From: an uncultured Acidovorax sp.
GTDB taxonomy: Bacteria > Pseudomonadota > Gammaproteobacteria > Burkholderiales > Burkholderiaceae_C
Assembly (NCBI GenBank): GCA_913774955.1
Contig: CAJYKV010000016.1
Span: forward strand, 1 to 64,000
Direction: 5' to 3'
Length of the DNA: 64,000 bases
Shown here: piece by piece, positions 29,602-40,067 of the stretch
How the letters are laid out: each line of letters starts with the position of its first letter
Numbering within the stretch: the first letter of the stretch is position 1
Notes under the pieces: generated by a model
Databases searched by the model: none
Told to the model about the DNA's origin: nothing
Seen by the model: the letters and a program-made list of their open reading frames with translations, nothing else
Position numbers and translations under genes: made by a program

Positions 29602-30582
29602 TCACGGCGCCGCGGCCGCCGGCGCCTCGAATCCGGGCTCGCCCGGGCCGCCCGAGGCACGGCCGGGACCGTAGATGAGCGACTGCGGGTTGTCGCTGAG
29701 GTTGCTGGCGGCGCGGCCCAGGCGTCGCACGGCGCGCGAGGTCTCGTCCGCCGCATGGTTCAGGCGCGGCAGGGTCACGCGGCCGAAGCGGTCGGCAGCC
29801 AGCGACAGCGATTCCGAACTGTCGGCGATCTTGTCGATCGGGCCGCCTTCGACGCTGAGCTTGCGCACGGCGATCTTGACCTCGTTGGCGGCGTCGCCGG
29901 CGTTGGTGCCGGCCTGCCGCAGGGCCTTGAGCGTTTCGCGCGCATCGCTCGCCAGGGCAGGAACGGAAGCCAGCGCGGGATCGAGGCGCTGCTCCACGGT
30001 GGCGTCGAGCCGCTTCATGAGCGTGTTGGCGCTGCCTGCGGCCTGCGCGAGGTTGTCCAGCGCCAGGCTGACGCGCTTCTGGTTCTCGTCGCCCAGCAGG
30101 TCGTTGATGCGGTCGGTGGCCTGCTGCACCTGCGCGAGGATGGCGGGGCCCTGCTCCGCGAGCTGGCTGAACGGAGAGCTCTTGAGCGGCAGGCGCGGCA
30201 GGCCGCTGGAGCCGCGCGGCACCTGCGGCTGCGGGTCCGTGCCGTCGTCGAGCAGCACGTGGGCCAGGCCCGTGACGCCCTGGTAGCCCAGCACGGCGAA
30301 GGTGGCCGGGGTGACCGGTGCCTGGTCGTTCACGGCGATGCGGATCAGGACGTTGCCGGGCACGTCGGGGTCGAAGCCGATGCGCGTGACCTTGCCCACC
30401 GCCACGCCCTTGTAGCGCACGGCCGCCTGCGGCTGCAGGCCGCCGACGCTCTCGCGCGTGGAGAGCTCATAGAGCTGGTAGCTCGCCCGGTCGCGCGTGA
30501 GCCACAGGCCCAGGCCGGCGAGCAGCGCCGCCACCACCACCACGAAGATGCCCGCGGCGAGGGCATGGGACTTGTTTTCCAT
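29602..30582 (-). CDS. MlaD/MCE-family lipid transport protein
   Basis: Periplasmic substrate-binding protein of an MCE transporter, 326 residues. It has an N-terminal transmembrane anchor at about 9-28, then one MCE domain (YQLYELSTRESVGGLQPQAAVRYKG..., kept short here: SVGGLQPQAAVRYKGVAVGK), then a long helical region (about 160-300) that would form a barrel or tunnel as an oligomer. One MCE domain fits the MlaD-like rather than the PqiB/LetB class. The start overlaps the ATPase stop (TGATG). Confidence 0.92.
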   Translation of the reverse strand: MENKSHALAAGIFVVVVAALLAGLGLWLTRDRASYQLYELSTRESVGGLQPQAAVRYKGVAVGKVTRIGFDPDVPGNVLIRIAVNDQAPVTPATFAVLGYQGVTGLAHVLLDDGTDPQPQVPRGSSGLPRLPLKSSPFSQLAEQGPAILAQVQQATDRINDLLGDENQKRVSLALDNLAQAAGSANTLMKRLDATVEQRLDPALASVPALASDARETLKALRQAGTNAGDAANEVKIAVRKLSVEGGPIDKIADSSESLSLAADRFGRVTLPRLNHAADETSRAVRRLGRAASNLSDNPQSLIYGPGRASGGPGEPGFEAPAAAAP

Positions 30583-31469
30583 CAGGCCTCCTGTGTCGGG
30601 GCGGCGGCGGCCGGCGGCGCGGATGGCGCCGAGGGCGCGGGCGCCATCGCGCGGCGGCCGCGCTCCCCGAGGAAAAAGTGTTGAATGAACGGATGCTCGA
30701 AGCGCGTCACTTCCTGCGGCGTGCCGCTGGTGATGACGCGTTTTTCGGCGAGGACGGCGACGCGCGTGCTGAGCGCGAAGAGCGTGTCGAGGTCGTGCGT
30801 GACCATCACCACCGTGAGGCCCAGCGCGGCATGGAGTTCGCGCAGCAGTTCGCAGAATTCGTCGGAGCTGTTCGGGTCGAGGCCGGCGGTGGGCTCGTCG
30901 AGCAGCAGCAGCGGCGGGTCCATGACCAGGGCCCGCGCGAGCGCCACGCGCTTGATCATGCCGCCCGAGAGATCCGACGGGCTGCGGGTGGCGTGCTCGG
31001 GCTTCAGGCCCACCATGCGCAGCTTGACCATGGCCGCATCGGCGATGAGGTCCTTGGGCAGGGTGCCCTGCTCGCGCAGCGCGAAGGCCACGTTGTCGAG
31101 CACGCTGAAGGCCGAGAACAGCGCGCCGTGCTGGAACAGCATGCCCACGCGGCTCGCGGCGCCCGAGCGGCCCATTTCGGCGGCGGGGCGGCCCAGCACC
31201 GTGACGCTGCCCTTGGCCGGCTGGGTGAGCCCGAGCATCTGGCGCAGCAGCACCGTCTTGCCGGTGCCCGATCCGCCGACCAGCGCGAGGATCTCGCCGC
31301 GCCGCACGGTGAGGTCGAGGTTCTCGTGCACGGCGAAGGCCTCGTCGCCCTTGCCGAACACGGTGGAGAGGCCGCGGATCTCGACCACGGGCGGCGCGTC
31401 CTGCGGCGGCGGCTCGGGAGCGGCGGCGGGTCCGGTGGCGATGGCGTCTTCTGCTGCGTCGCGCGTCAT
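30582..31469 (-). CDS. ABC transporter ATPase, MlaF-like
   Basis: Cytoplasmic ATPase energising the lipid transporter, 295 residues. Seen: Walker A GGSGTGKT, Q-loop FQHGALF, signature LSGGM, Walker B LLLLDEP, and the H-loop VTHD. An acidic/proline-rich N-terminal extension of about 25 residues and an Ala/Pro-rich C-terminal tail flank the core. It overlaps mlaD-like by one base and starts 2 bp after the permease. Confidence 0.95.
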   Translation of the reverse strand: MTRDAAEDAIATGPAAAPEPPPQDAPPVVEIRGLSTVFGKGDEAFAVHENLDLTVRRGEILALVGGSGTGKTVLLRQMLGLTQPAKGSVTVLGRPAAEMGRSGAASRVGMLFQHGALFSAFSVLDNVAFALREQGTLPKDLIADAAMVKLRMVGLKPEHATRSPSDLSGGMIKRVALARALVMDPPLLLLDEPTAGLDPNSSDEFCELLRELHAALGLTVVMVTHDLDTLFALSTRVAVLAEKRVITSGTPQEVTRFEHPFIQHFFLGERGRRAMAPAPSAPSAPPAAAAPTQEA

Positions 31470-31471
31470 GC

Positions 31472-32599
31472 CTAGATCCCGAGGTTCTTGAACGCGATCG
31501 CGAAGAGCGCATCCACGATGATGACCATGGTGATGGCGTTCACCACCGATGCCGTCGTGCCTTCGCCGAGGCTCTGTGTGTTGGGCTTCACGCGCAGTCC
31601 CCAGTGGCAGCCGATGAGCGCGATGCCCACGCCGAACACCACCGACTTGGCCATCGCGAGCCCGAGGTTGGAGAAGCTCACCGCGTTCGGCAGCGCCTGG
31701 GCGAAATAGGCGGGCGAGACGTCCATGGCGATGTCGGCCGCGAGCATGCCGCCGGCCAGCGCGCAGAGCGTCGTCCAGACGGCGATGAGCGGCATGGCGA
31801 TGGCGAGGGCCACGGCGCGCGGCATCACGAGCCGGAAGCCGTGCGGGATGCCCATGACGCGCATCGCGTCGAGTTCCTCGGTCACCCGCATGACGCCGAT
31901 CTGCGCGGTGATGGCCGAGCCGGAGCGGCCCGCCACCAGGATGGCCGCAAGCATCGGGCCCAGTTCCCGGATCAGCGAGATGCCCAGGATGTTGACGATG
32001 AACGACTCGGCACCGAACTGCCGCAACTGCAGGCTCATGAGGTAGGCCAGCACCACGCCGATCAGGAAGCCCACGATGGCCGTGATCGGCATGGCCGTGG
32101 CGCCCATGCGGTAGAGGTGGCCGGAAATGTCGCGCCAGGGCGCCCGGCGGGGGGCCCGGACGACGCTGGCGAGATCGATGACGAGCTGGCCCACCAGCTC
32201 CAGCAGGTGCTTGCCGTGGCCGAGCGCATGCAGCACCTTCACGCCGAGGCGGTCCACCTCCTCGGCCAGGCTCCAGCGCGGATCGGGAAGGCGGTCGGTG
32301 ACGGTGAATTCGGCCACGCGGTCGAGCATGTCGCGCTGCGCGTCGTCGAGCGCGACCCGCTCGGGCCAATCGCGCTGCCAGTGGTTCCAGAGCAGCTGCG
32401 CGCCGACGTGGTCCAGCCAGTCCACGCTGCGCAGGTCCCAGCCGAGGCCGGCGTCGGGCGCGTTCTGCGCGAGCTGCGCGGACACCTCGCGCCAGGTGCG
32501 CCGCGTGCCCAGGTCCGCGGCGCCCCAGCGCCCGTGCAGTACGGCGACCGGCCCTTCGGGCGTGTCGGTGCGTTCGATGCGGGGCGGGCTGTCGCTCAT
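31472..32599 (-). CDS. MlaE-family ABC permease with N-terminal STAS domain
   Basis: Inner-membrane permease of the MCE lipid transporter, 375 residues. Residues about 1-110 look like a STAS domain (WDLRSVDWLDHVGAQLLWNH). The MlaE core follows, with ISGHLYRMGATAMPITAIVG, GISLIRELGPMLAAILVAGR and EELDAMRVMGI. In E. coli the STAS protein MlaB is separate; here it is fused to the permease. First gene of the operon, which lacks an MlaC-type shuttle and carries a PqiC-like lipoprotein instead. Confidence 0.93.
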   Translation of the reverse strand: MSDSPPRIERTDTPEGPVAVLHGRWGAADLGTRRTWREVSAQLAQNAPDAGLGWDLRSVDWLDHVGAQLLWNHWQRDWPERVALDDAQRDMLDRVAEFTVTDRLPDPRWSLAEEVDRLGVKVLHALGHGKHLLELVGQLVIDLASVVRAPRRAPWRDISGHLYRMGATAMPITAIVGFLIGVVLAYLMSLQLRQFGAESFIVNILGISLIRELGPMLAAILVAGRSGSAITAQIGVMRVTEELDAMRVMGIPHGFRLVMPRAVALAIAMPLIAVWTTLCALAGGMLAADIAMDVSPAYFAQALPNAVSFSNLGLAMAKSVVFGVGIALIGCHWGLRVKPNTQSLGEGTTASVVNAITMVIIVDALFAIAFKNLGI

Positions 32600-32905
32600 G
32601 GACGGGGCAGGACGGAAGCGGTGGCGCTGGAAAGGGGGCTGGGGGCGGGCATGCGGAAGAGCGCCGCGCGAACGGCAACGGGATGTTAGCGGAGCGCGGC
32701 CGGGCGGACACGTCAGCGCAGAGCCCGTCCGCATGGCGGAAGCCGGTGCATGAAATTTCCTCAAAACCGCACTGCGCCCTTGCCCTGCCAGGTTTTTTTG
32801 CTATCGATCGGGGAGCGGCGGGTGTTTCCCTATCGACAGCCGGGCCGCGCCGCGCACAATGGGCCGGGCCTGCCGCCCCGGGGCTCGCGTTCCTGCCTTT
32901 CTTCC

Positions 32906-34612
32906 ATGAGCGACACCACTTTCGACTTCATCGTCATCGGCGGCGGCACGGCCGGCGCCCTGCTCTGCAACCGCCTGAGCGCCGATCCGCGCCACCGCGT
33001 CCTGCTCGTGGAAGCCGGCCGCAAGGACGACTACCACTGGATCCACATCCCCGTCGGCTATCTCTACTGCATCGGCAATCCGCGCACCGACTGGCTCTAC
33101 CAGACCGAACCCGACGAGGGCCTGAACGGCCGCACGCTGCGCTACCCGCGCGGCAAGACGCTGGGCGGCTGCAGCAGCATCAACGGCATGATCTACATGC
33201 GCGGGCAGGCGCGCGACTACGACCAGTGGGCGGCTGCCACGGGCGACGACACCTGGCGCTGGGAGAACGTGCTGCCCGCGTTCCGCCGCCACGAGGACCA
33301 CTGGCGCCTGGACCGCCCGGACACCGCGAGCGAGGCGTTCCGGCAGTTGCACGGCAGCAAGACCACCGGCGGCAGCGGCGAATGGCGGGTGGAGCGCCAG
33401 CGCCTGCGCTGGGACGTGCTGGACGCCTTCGCGCGCGCCGCGCAGGAGGCCGGCATTCCGGCCACCGACGACTTCAACGGCGGCACCAACGAGGGCGTGG
33501 GCTATTTCGAGGTCAACCAGAAGAACGGCTGGCGCTGGAACACCGCCAAGGCCTTCCTGCGGCCCACCTGCTACGGCCGGCCGAACTTCGAGATGTGGAC
33601 CGGCGCGCAGGCCGCCCGGCTGCTGCTGGAGACGCTGCCGGACGGCTCCAGCCGCTGCACCGGCGTGGAGGTATGGAACGGCGGCGAAATGGTCACCGCG
33701 CACGCCGCCCGCAGCGTGGTGCTGAGCGCGGGGGCCGTCAACTCGCCGCAGCTGCTGCAGCTCTCGGGCATCGGCCCGGGCGCGCTGCTGCAGCAGCACG
33801 GCATCCCGGTGGCGCACGAACTGCCGGGCGTGGGCGCCAACCTGCAGGACCACCTGCAGATCCGCGCGGTGTTCAAGGTGAACGGCGTGCCCACGCTCAA
33901 CACGCTGGCGGGCAACCTGTGGGGCCGCGCGCGCATCGGGCTGGAGTACGCGCTCAAGCGCAGCGGCCCGATGAGCATGGCGCCCTCGCAGTTGGGTGCC
34001 TTCACGCGCAGCGCTCCTGGCCAGCCGCACCCGAACATCCAGTACCACGTGCAGCCGCTGTCGCTCGACGCCTTCGGCGAGCCGCTGCACACCTTCCCCG
34101 CCTTCACCGCCAGCGTCTGCAACCTGAACCCGACCAGCCGGGGCACGGTGCGGATCAAGAGCTCCCGCTTCCAGGACGCGCCGGCCATCGCGCCGCGCTA
34201 CCTCAGCACGCCCGAGGACCGCCAGGTGGCGTCCGACTCGCTGCGCGTCACGCGCCGCATCGTGGCGCAGCCCGCGCTCGCACCCTACCGGCCCGAGGAG
34301 TGGAAGCCCGGCCCGCAGTACCAGACCGACGAGGACCTGGCCCGGCTCGCGGGCGACATCGCCACCACCATCTTCCATCCCGTGGGCACGACGCGCATGG
34401 GGGCCGACGGCGATCCGGGCGCGGTGCTCGACGCGCGCCTGCGGGTGCGCGACGGGCGTGGCGGCACCATCGCGGGGCTGCGCGTGGTCGATGCGGGTGC
34501 GATGCCCACCATCACCAGCGGCAACACCAATTCGCCCACGCTGATGATCGCGGAGAAGGCCGCCGAGTGGCTGCGCGCGGAAGCGCCGGCCTCTGCCCTG
34601 GGCGGCCGCTGA
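32906..34612 (+). CDS. GMC-family FAD oxidoreductase (choline/alcohol dehydrogenase type)
   Basis: Flavin-dependent alcohol oxidoreductase, 568 residues. Seen: the FAD-binding VIGGGTAGALLCNRLS at 10-25, LVEAG, the GMC signature YPRGKTLGGCSSINGMIYMR, the second signature GAVNSPQLLQLSGIG, and the catalytic FHPVGTTRMG followed by TITSGNTNSPTLMIAEKAA. Family members oxidise choline, aliphatic alcohols or sugars; the substrate cannot be read here. It is monocistronic, divergent from the lipid-transport operon. Confidence 0.92.
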   Translation: MSDTTFDFIVIGGGTAGALLCNRLSADPRHRVLLVEAGRKDDYHWIHIPVGYLYCIGNPRTDWLYQTEPDEGLNGRTLRYPRGKTLGGCSSINGMIYMRGQARDYDQWAAATGDDTWRWENVLPAFRRHEDHWRLDRPDTASEAFRQLHGSKTTGGSGEWRVERQRLRWDVLDAFARAAQEAGIPATDDFNGGTNEGVGYFEVNQKNGWRWNTAKAFLRPTCYGRPNFEMWTGAQAARLLLETLPDGSSRCTGVEVWNGGEMVTAHAARSVVLSAGAVNSPQLLQLSGIGPGALLQQHGIPVAHELPGVGANLQDHLQIRAVFKVNGVPTLNTLAGNLWGRARIGLEYALKRSGPMSMAPSQLGAFTRSAPGQPHPNIQYHVQPLSLDAFGEPLHTFPAFTASVCNLNPTSRGTVRIKSSRFQDAPAIAPRYLSTPEDRQVASDSLRVTRRIVAQPALAPYRPEEWKPGPQYQTDEDLARLAGDIATTIFHPVGTTRMGADGDPGAVLDARLRVRDGRGGTIAGLRVVDAGAMPTITSGNTNSPTLMIAEKAAEWLRAEAPASALGGR

Positions 34613-34739
34613 GTCCCGGGCGGGCGGCCCCGTTCGCGGCAGGTGCGCGCGGCGGTGGCGGCCGGCCTCCCAACGGCGGTGCATACGGTCCACCTGCGGG
34701 AAACCCCCAATGCACCAGCGGGGTGCGCCAGTTACATTG

Positions 34740-34878
34740 CGGTTACTCGATAGCACGCAACGCCGTGCAACGAGGGGACCGAGGAGACAAACTCGAACTC
34801 GAAAAATTACGCATCCAAAGCATCCCCTATAAAAGATGCCTTACTTCGAAGCGCCGGCGATGCCGGCGCTTTTTTTTC
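34740..34878 (+). ncRNA. Candidate small RNA ending in a strong terminator
   Basis: Proposed only from layout: an unusually A+T-rich stretch in a GC-rich genome, local hairpins (GCACG/CGTGC at 34753-34768; GCATC/GATGC at 34820-34839; AGGGG at 34773-34777 facing CCCCT at 34824-34828), and a textbook terminator about 240 bp after the GMC gene stop. I could not place a convincing promoter. It could instead be the 3' UTR of the GMC gene. Confidence 0.3.
34849..34878 (+). terminator. Rho-independent terminator (GMC gene or candidate small RNA)
   Basis: AAGCGCCGGC-ga-TGCCGGCGCTT followed by eight T. The stem is GC-rich and perfect apart from the tight loop. It is the clearest plus-strand terminator in the window. 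Confidence 0.85.
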
Positions 34879-34977
34879 GCCTGCGATGTCCTCAGGGCCG
34901 GGCCGCCATGGACATCCGGCATCGCACGCCGCACTGCCGAAAGCTCCTGAAACGATAGCAGGTGCGACAATCGGGGG

Positions 34978-35736
34978 ATGGAATGGATCATTGTTTCGCT
35001 GGCCTCGCTGCTGGCCGGCTTCGTGGACGCCATCGTGGGCGGCGGCGGGCTCATCCTCGTGCCCGCGCTGTTCGCCACCTTCCCCAACGCGCCGCCGGCC
35101 ACGATGCTGGGCACCAACAAGAGCGGCTCGATCTGGGGCACCGCCATCGCCACCTGGCAGTACAGCCGCCGCGTGGAAATGCGCTGGCAGTCGCTGCTGC
35201 CGGCGGCCGCCGCGGGCTTCGTGGGGGCGTTCGCCGGGGCCTGGACGGTCACGGTGGTGCCGGTGGACTTCCTGCGCCGGCTGCTGCCCTTCATCCTGCT
35301 GGCCGTGCTGCTCTACACCCTGGCGCGCAAGGACCTCGGCAAGCACCATGCGCCACGCTTCGAAGGCGGCATGGAAACCCGCGTCGCCTGCCTGATCGGG
35401 CTCACGATCGGGTTCTACGACGGCTTCTTCGGCCCCGGAACGGGCAGCTTCTTCGTCTTCCTGTTCGTGCGGCTGCTGGGCTACGACTTCCTGAACGCGT
35501 CCGCTTCGGCCAAACTGCTCAACCTCGCGACCAACGTCGCCGCGCTGATCCTGTTCACGGCCAAGGGGCAGGTGTGGTGGCACTTCGCGCTGCCGCTGGC
35601 GGTGGCCAACGTGCTGGGCAGCGTGCTGGGCACGCACATGGCGATGAAGCACGGCACGGGTTTCGTGCGCGGCATCTTCATCTTCGTGGTGGGCGCGCTC
35701 ATCCTGAAGACGGGCTACGACGGGTTCCTGCGCTGA
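34978..35736 (+). CDS. TSUP-family (TauE/SafE) membrane permease
   Basis: Inner-membrane permease of the sulfite/sulfonate exporter family, 252 residues with about eight helices. Seen: the N-terminal repeat LLAGFVDAIVGGGGLILVPAL and the second-half GFYDGFFGPGTGSFF, the two signature blocks of the family. The anion carried is not known. It is single, convergent with a LysR gene. Confidence 0.9.
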   Translation: MEWIIVSLASLLAGFVDAIVGGGGLILVPALFATFPNAPPATMLGTNKSGSIWGTAIATWQYSRRVEMRWQSLLPAAAAGFVGAFAGAWTVTVVPVDFLRRLLPFILLAVLLYTLARKDLGKHHAPRFEGGMETRVACLIGLTIGFYDGFFGPGTGSFFVFLFVRLLGYDFLNASASAKLLNLATNVAALILFTAKGQVWWHFALPLAVANVLGSVLGTHMAMKHGTGFVRGIFIFVVGALILKTGYDGFLR

Positions 35737-35738
35737 GA

Positions 35739-35758
35739 CCGCCGGCGCCCGCCGGCGG
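35739..35758. terminator. GC-rich hairpin between convergent TSUP and LysR genes
   Basis: CCGCCGGC-gccc-GCCGGCGG is a perfect 8-bp stem directly after the TSUP stop. It has no T-tract. It may help stop transcription from both sides. Confidence 0.4.
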
Positions 35759-35772
35759 GGGCATGGCGGGGC

Positions 35773-36687
35773 TCAGCCGGCCACGGCCGGACGCAGGCGC
35801 TCCGCCGCGCGCACGATCTCGTCGATGAACACCTTCACCGCGGGGTGGTCGCGCTCACCGCGCCGGAAGGCGACGGAGATCTCCCGGGTGGCGGCCGGCC
35901 GCAGCGGCACGGCACGGGTACCCGGCAGGGGGCGCAGCAGGCGCAGCCCGGGCACCACGGTCACGGCGCAACCGGCGCCCACCATGGCGGACACCACCTC
36001 GAAGCCCCGCGCGCGCACATCCATGCGCGGCTCGAAGCCGGCCTCCAGGCAGAGGTGGCGCACGAATTCCCCGAAGCTGCTGGAGGCGGCGTCCATGGCC
36101 CAGGGCTCGTCCCGCAGGTCCGCCACGCCCAGCCAGGGGCGGCCGGCCAGCGGGTGGGTTTCGGGCAGCAGCACGTGCAGGGAATCGCGTGCGAGCGCCA
36201 CGAAGCCGCAGCCGTCCTGCCGCCGGTCGCGGCGCAACGCGAGGTGGTCGATGAGCGCGATGTCGGCCCGCCAGGAGCCGAGCGCCGCCAGGCCGTCGGC
36301 CGGCTCCATCTCCTCCACGGCCAGGCGCAGGCGCGGGTAGGCGGCCCGCAGCGCCTGGATGGTTTCGGGCAGAAGGGCCGACGCGATCGAGGGAAAGGCG
36401 GCCACGCGCAGTTCCCCCGCCAGTTCCCGGCGCAACAGCGCCAGTTCCGACTTGGCCTCGTCCAGCACCGCCATCAGGCGCTCCGCATGCCGCACGAGCG
36501 CCTCGCCCCCGGGCGTGAGGCGCACGCCACGGCCCTGCCGCTCGGTGAGGGCCAGGCCCGCTTCGTCTTCGAGCTGCGCGATCTGCTGCGACACGGCCGA
36601 GGGCGTGAGCGCCAGCGCCTCGGCCGCGGCGGCCATGGTGCCGCAGCGGGCCAGTTCGCGCAGGGCGCGCAGGCGGTTCATGTCCAT
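35773..36687 (-). CDS. LysR-family transcriptional regulator, divergent from serine dehydratase
   Basis: LysR-type regulator, 304 residues. The N-terminal winged helix is clear ([20 protein letters not shown], then [16 protein letters not shown]), followed by a two-lobed effector domain. The start is placed at the first Met of MDMNRLRAL; either Met could serve. A longer frame begins at a codon inside the divergent promoter region. The sdaA gene starts 160 bp away in the opposite direction, the usual position of a LysR target. Confidence 0.9.
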   Translation of the reverse strand: MDMNRLRALRELARCGTMAAAAEALALTPSAVSQQIAQLEDEAGLALTERQGRGVRLTPGGEALVRHAERLMAVLDEAKSELALLRRELAGELRVAAFPSIASALLPETIQALRAAYPRLRLAVEEMEPADGLAALGSWRADIALIDHLALRRDRRQDGCGFVALARDSLHVLLPETHPLAGRPWLGVADLRDEPWAMDAASSSFGEFVRHLCLEAGFEPRMDVRARGFEVVSAMVGAGCAVTVVPGLRLLRPLPGTRAVPLRPAATREISVAFRRGERDHPAVKVFIDEIVRAAERLRPAVAG

Positions 36688-36847
36688 GGGGTTCCAGATG
36701 GGCCGGAAATCAGTGATTTTTCTAATGTATCCCTTCACGAAAGATCAGTGGACCTGTCGAAACCGGCGTTCTACGCTCGGGTTGTCTTTCCGGGCCGACC
36801 AGCCTTCCCGGCACATCGCTCCTTCCCTTCCCCACCGCCCACCTTCC

Positions 36848-38236
<1,389 letters not shown>

Positions 38237-38337
38237 GCAGGAGCCGGGCCGGTCCGCTTCTTGCTGAGCCGCCTGGCCGCTCGGAGGGCGTGGAGCCATC
38301 CGCATTTCCGAGGGGGCATAAAGCAATACCCCTTCTT

Positions 38338-38343
38338 TATAAT
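38338..38343 (+). promoter_or_regulatory. Perfect -10 hexamer ahead of the amino-acid ABC transporter
   Basis: TATAAT about 110 bp before the binding-protein start. The hexamer 17 bp upstream (GGCATA) is a poor -35, so an activator may be needed. A loose GGGG/CCCC inverted repeat just before it (38313-38332) could be the end of the sdaA transcript. Confidence 0.35.
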
Positions 38344-38452
38344 GTGTCCGCTCCGTGACGTCCGCCTGCGGGCGGCGGCCCCACCATGTCCGGCTTCGCC
38401 ACCCGCCAAGCCGGATTTTTTGTACCCTGCCCCACCCCAACAGGAACCGCTG

Positions 38453-39220
38453 ATGAAGATTCTCAAGACGATGGCCACCGCCGCCGTGGCGCTGTGCGCA
38501 GCCTTCTCCGCCCAGGCCCGCCCGATCGACGCCATCCAGAAGGACGGCAAGATCATCATCGCGACGGAGGGGCAGTTCGCGCCCTTCAACTATTTCAAGG
38601 GCACGGAGCTCACGGGCTTCGAGGTGGAGGTCGCCAACCTGGTGGCCAAGAAGATGAACCTGAAGGTGGAATGGAAGACGCTGGGCTTCGACGCGCTGCT
38701 GACCGGCCTCGCGCAGGACCGCTGGGACGTCGCCATCGCCTCGCACGGCGTGACGGAAGAGCGCTCCAAGGCCGTGACCTTCGCCACGCCCCACTACTGC
38801 TCGGGCGGCATGGTGATCGCCATGGACCCGGCCATCCGCGCCGGCAAGGACCTCGCCGGCAAGGTGGTGGCCGTGCAGACCGGCACGAGCTACCTCGAGA
38901 ACGTGAAGAAGGTGCCCGGCGTGAAGGACGTGAAGAACTTCCCGACCGACGTGGATGCCCGCAGCGCCCTCACCTCCAAGCGCGTGGATGCCTGGGTGAC
39001 CGACAAGTTCGTCGCCAAGGAAGTCGCCGCCAAGAACCCCAAGGCCGGCCTGAAGCTCGGCGACATGCTCTTCATCGAGAAGATCGCCCCGGCCGTGGCC
39101 AAGGGCAACACCAGCCTGGCCGACGCCTGGAACAAGGCCTTCGCCGAGATCCTGGCCGACGGCAGCTATGCCGCCGTCTCCAAGAAGTACTTCAACGAAG
39201 ACGTCCGCTGCGCCCCCTGA
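38453..39220 (+). CDS. Polar amino-acid ABC transporter, periplasmic binding protein
   Basis: Type II periplasmic binding protein (family 3), 255 residues. It has a signal peptide of about 22 residues (MKILKTMATAAVALCAAFSA then QA). The body shows GKIIIATEGQFAPFNYFKG, LTGFEVEVANLVAKKM, RWDVAIASHGVTEERSK and DAWVTDKFVAKEVA, all usual for this family. The ligand is a polar or basic amino acid; which one is not clear. First of a three-gene ABC operon. Confidence 0.94.
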   Translation: MKILKTMATAAVALCAAFSAQARPIDAIQKDGKIIIATEGQFAPFNYFKGTELTGFEVEVANLVAKKMNLKVEWKTLGFDALLTGLAQDRWDVAIASHGVTEERSKAVTFATPHYCSGGMVIAMDPAIRAGKDLAGKVVAVQTGTSYLENVKKVPGVKDVKNFPTDVDARSALTSKRVDAWVTDKFVAKEVAAKNPKAGLKLGDMLFIEKIAPAVAKGNTSLADAWNKAFAEILADGSYAAVSKKYFNEDVRCAP

Positions 39221-39284
39221 TCCCTGACCGCCGGCCGGCGCCCTGACGCGGCGCCGTGCGGCCGGCCTTCCGGACGCTTTCTCC

Positions 39285-40067
39285 ATGCTCACCGCCCTTT
39301 GGCCCCGGCACTGGAGCCGCCAGCAGCGCAGCAATGCGACGCTGGTCTCGGCCCTGGTGCTGATGGTGCTGGCCCTCGCCCTGCTGGGCCAGGCCCTCTC
39401 CTTCCTCCCCGACCCCATCGGCCCCAACGCCCAGGCTTTCGCCGAAGGCGCGCGCACCACGCTCTGGCTCACGCTCGTGAGCGGCTTCTGCGGCCTGCTG
39501 CTCGGCACCGGCGCGGCCCTGGCCCGCACCGCGCGCTGGACGCCGCTGCGCTGGGCGGCCCGCTTCTACATCTGGGTGATCCGCGGCACGCCGCTGCTCG
39601 TCCAGATCCTCTTCGTGTACTTCGCGCTCCCGGTGCTGGTGCCGGGGCTGAACCTGCCCGACTTCGCCGCCGCCGTGGTGGCCCTGGGCCTGAACGTCGG
39701 CGCCTACAACTCCGAGGCCATCCGCGCGGGCCTGCTGGCCGTGCCGCGCGGGCAGACCGAGGCCGCGCGCGCGCTGGGGCTCTCGCGCACGCACGTCTTC
39801 TTCGACGTGGTGTTCCCGCAGGCGTTCAAGATCTCGCTGCCGCCGCTCGTGAGCAATTTCGTGGCGCTGCTGAAGGACTCTTCCCTGGCGTACGCCATCG
39901 GCGTGGTGGAGCTGACCAACGTGGGCAACCGCATCCAGTCGGCCACGTTCCAGCCGATCGCGACGCTCTCCACGGTGGCCGTCACCTACCTGCTGCTGAC
40001 GACGCTGGTGACCCAGGTATCGAACGCCATCGAGCACCGCTTCGACGTGGAGGGCCGCGCCCAATGA
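39285..40067 (+). CDS. Polar amino-acid ABC transporter, permease
   Basis: Inner-membrane permease of the HisM type, 260 residues with about five to six helices. Seen: [20 protein letters not shown] at the start of the core, [22 protein letters not shown], and the coupling motif [21 protein letters not shown]. It lies 64 bp after the binding protein and overlaps the ATPase by ATGA. Only one permease gene is present, so a homodimer is likely. Confidence 0.94.
   Translation: MLTALWPRHWSRQQRSNATLVSALVLMVLALALLGQALSFLPDPIGPNAQAFAEGARTTLWLTLVSGFCGLLLGTGAALARTARWTPLRWAARFYIWVIRGTPLLVQILFVYFALPVLVPGLNLPDFAAAVVALGLNVGAYNSEAIRAGLLAVPRGQTEAARALGLSRTHVFFDVVFPQAFKISLPPLVSNFVALLKDSSLAYAIGVVELTNVGNRIQSATFQPIATLSTVAVTYLLLTTLVTQVSNAIEHRFDVEGRAQ

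Larger units (their letters stand above)
34613..34977. other. Gene-free interval with a candidate small RNA (365 bp)
   Basis: No coding frame with sensible composition is seen. The first 110 bp are GC-rich filler. From about 34740 the sequence is richer in A+T, contains several local inverted repeats, and ends in a strong terminator at 34849-34878. A further 100 bp leads to the TSUP gene. Confidence 0.5.

Noticed and set aside
34613-34977. Riboswitch controlling the TSUP permease
   Set aside because: The strong terminator is about 100 bp before the TSUP start, and I can match no known aptamer core. A small RNA or 3' end fits better.
38313-38332. Terminator after sdaA
   Set aside because: The GGGG/CCCC stem has mismatches right after four pairs and a large loop; too weak to list alone.
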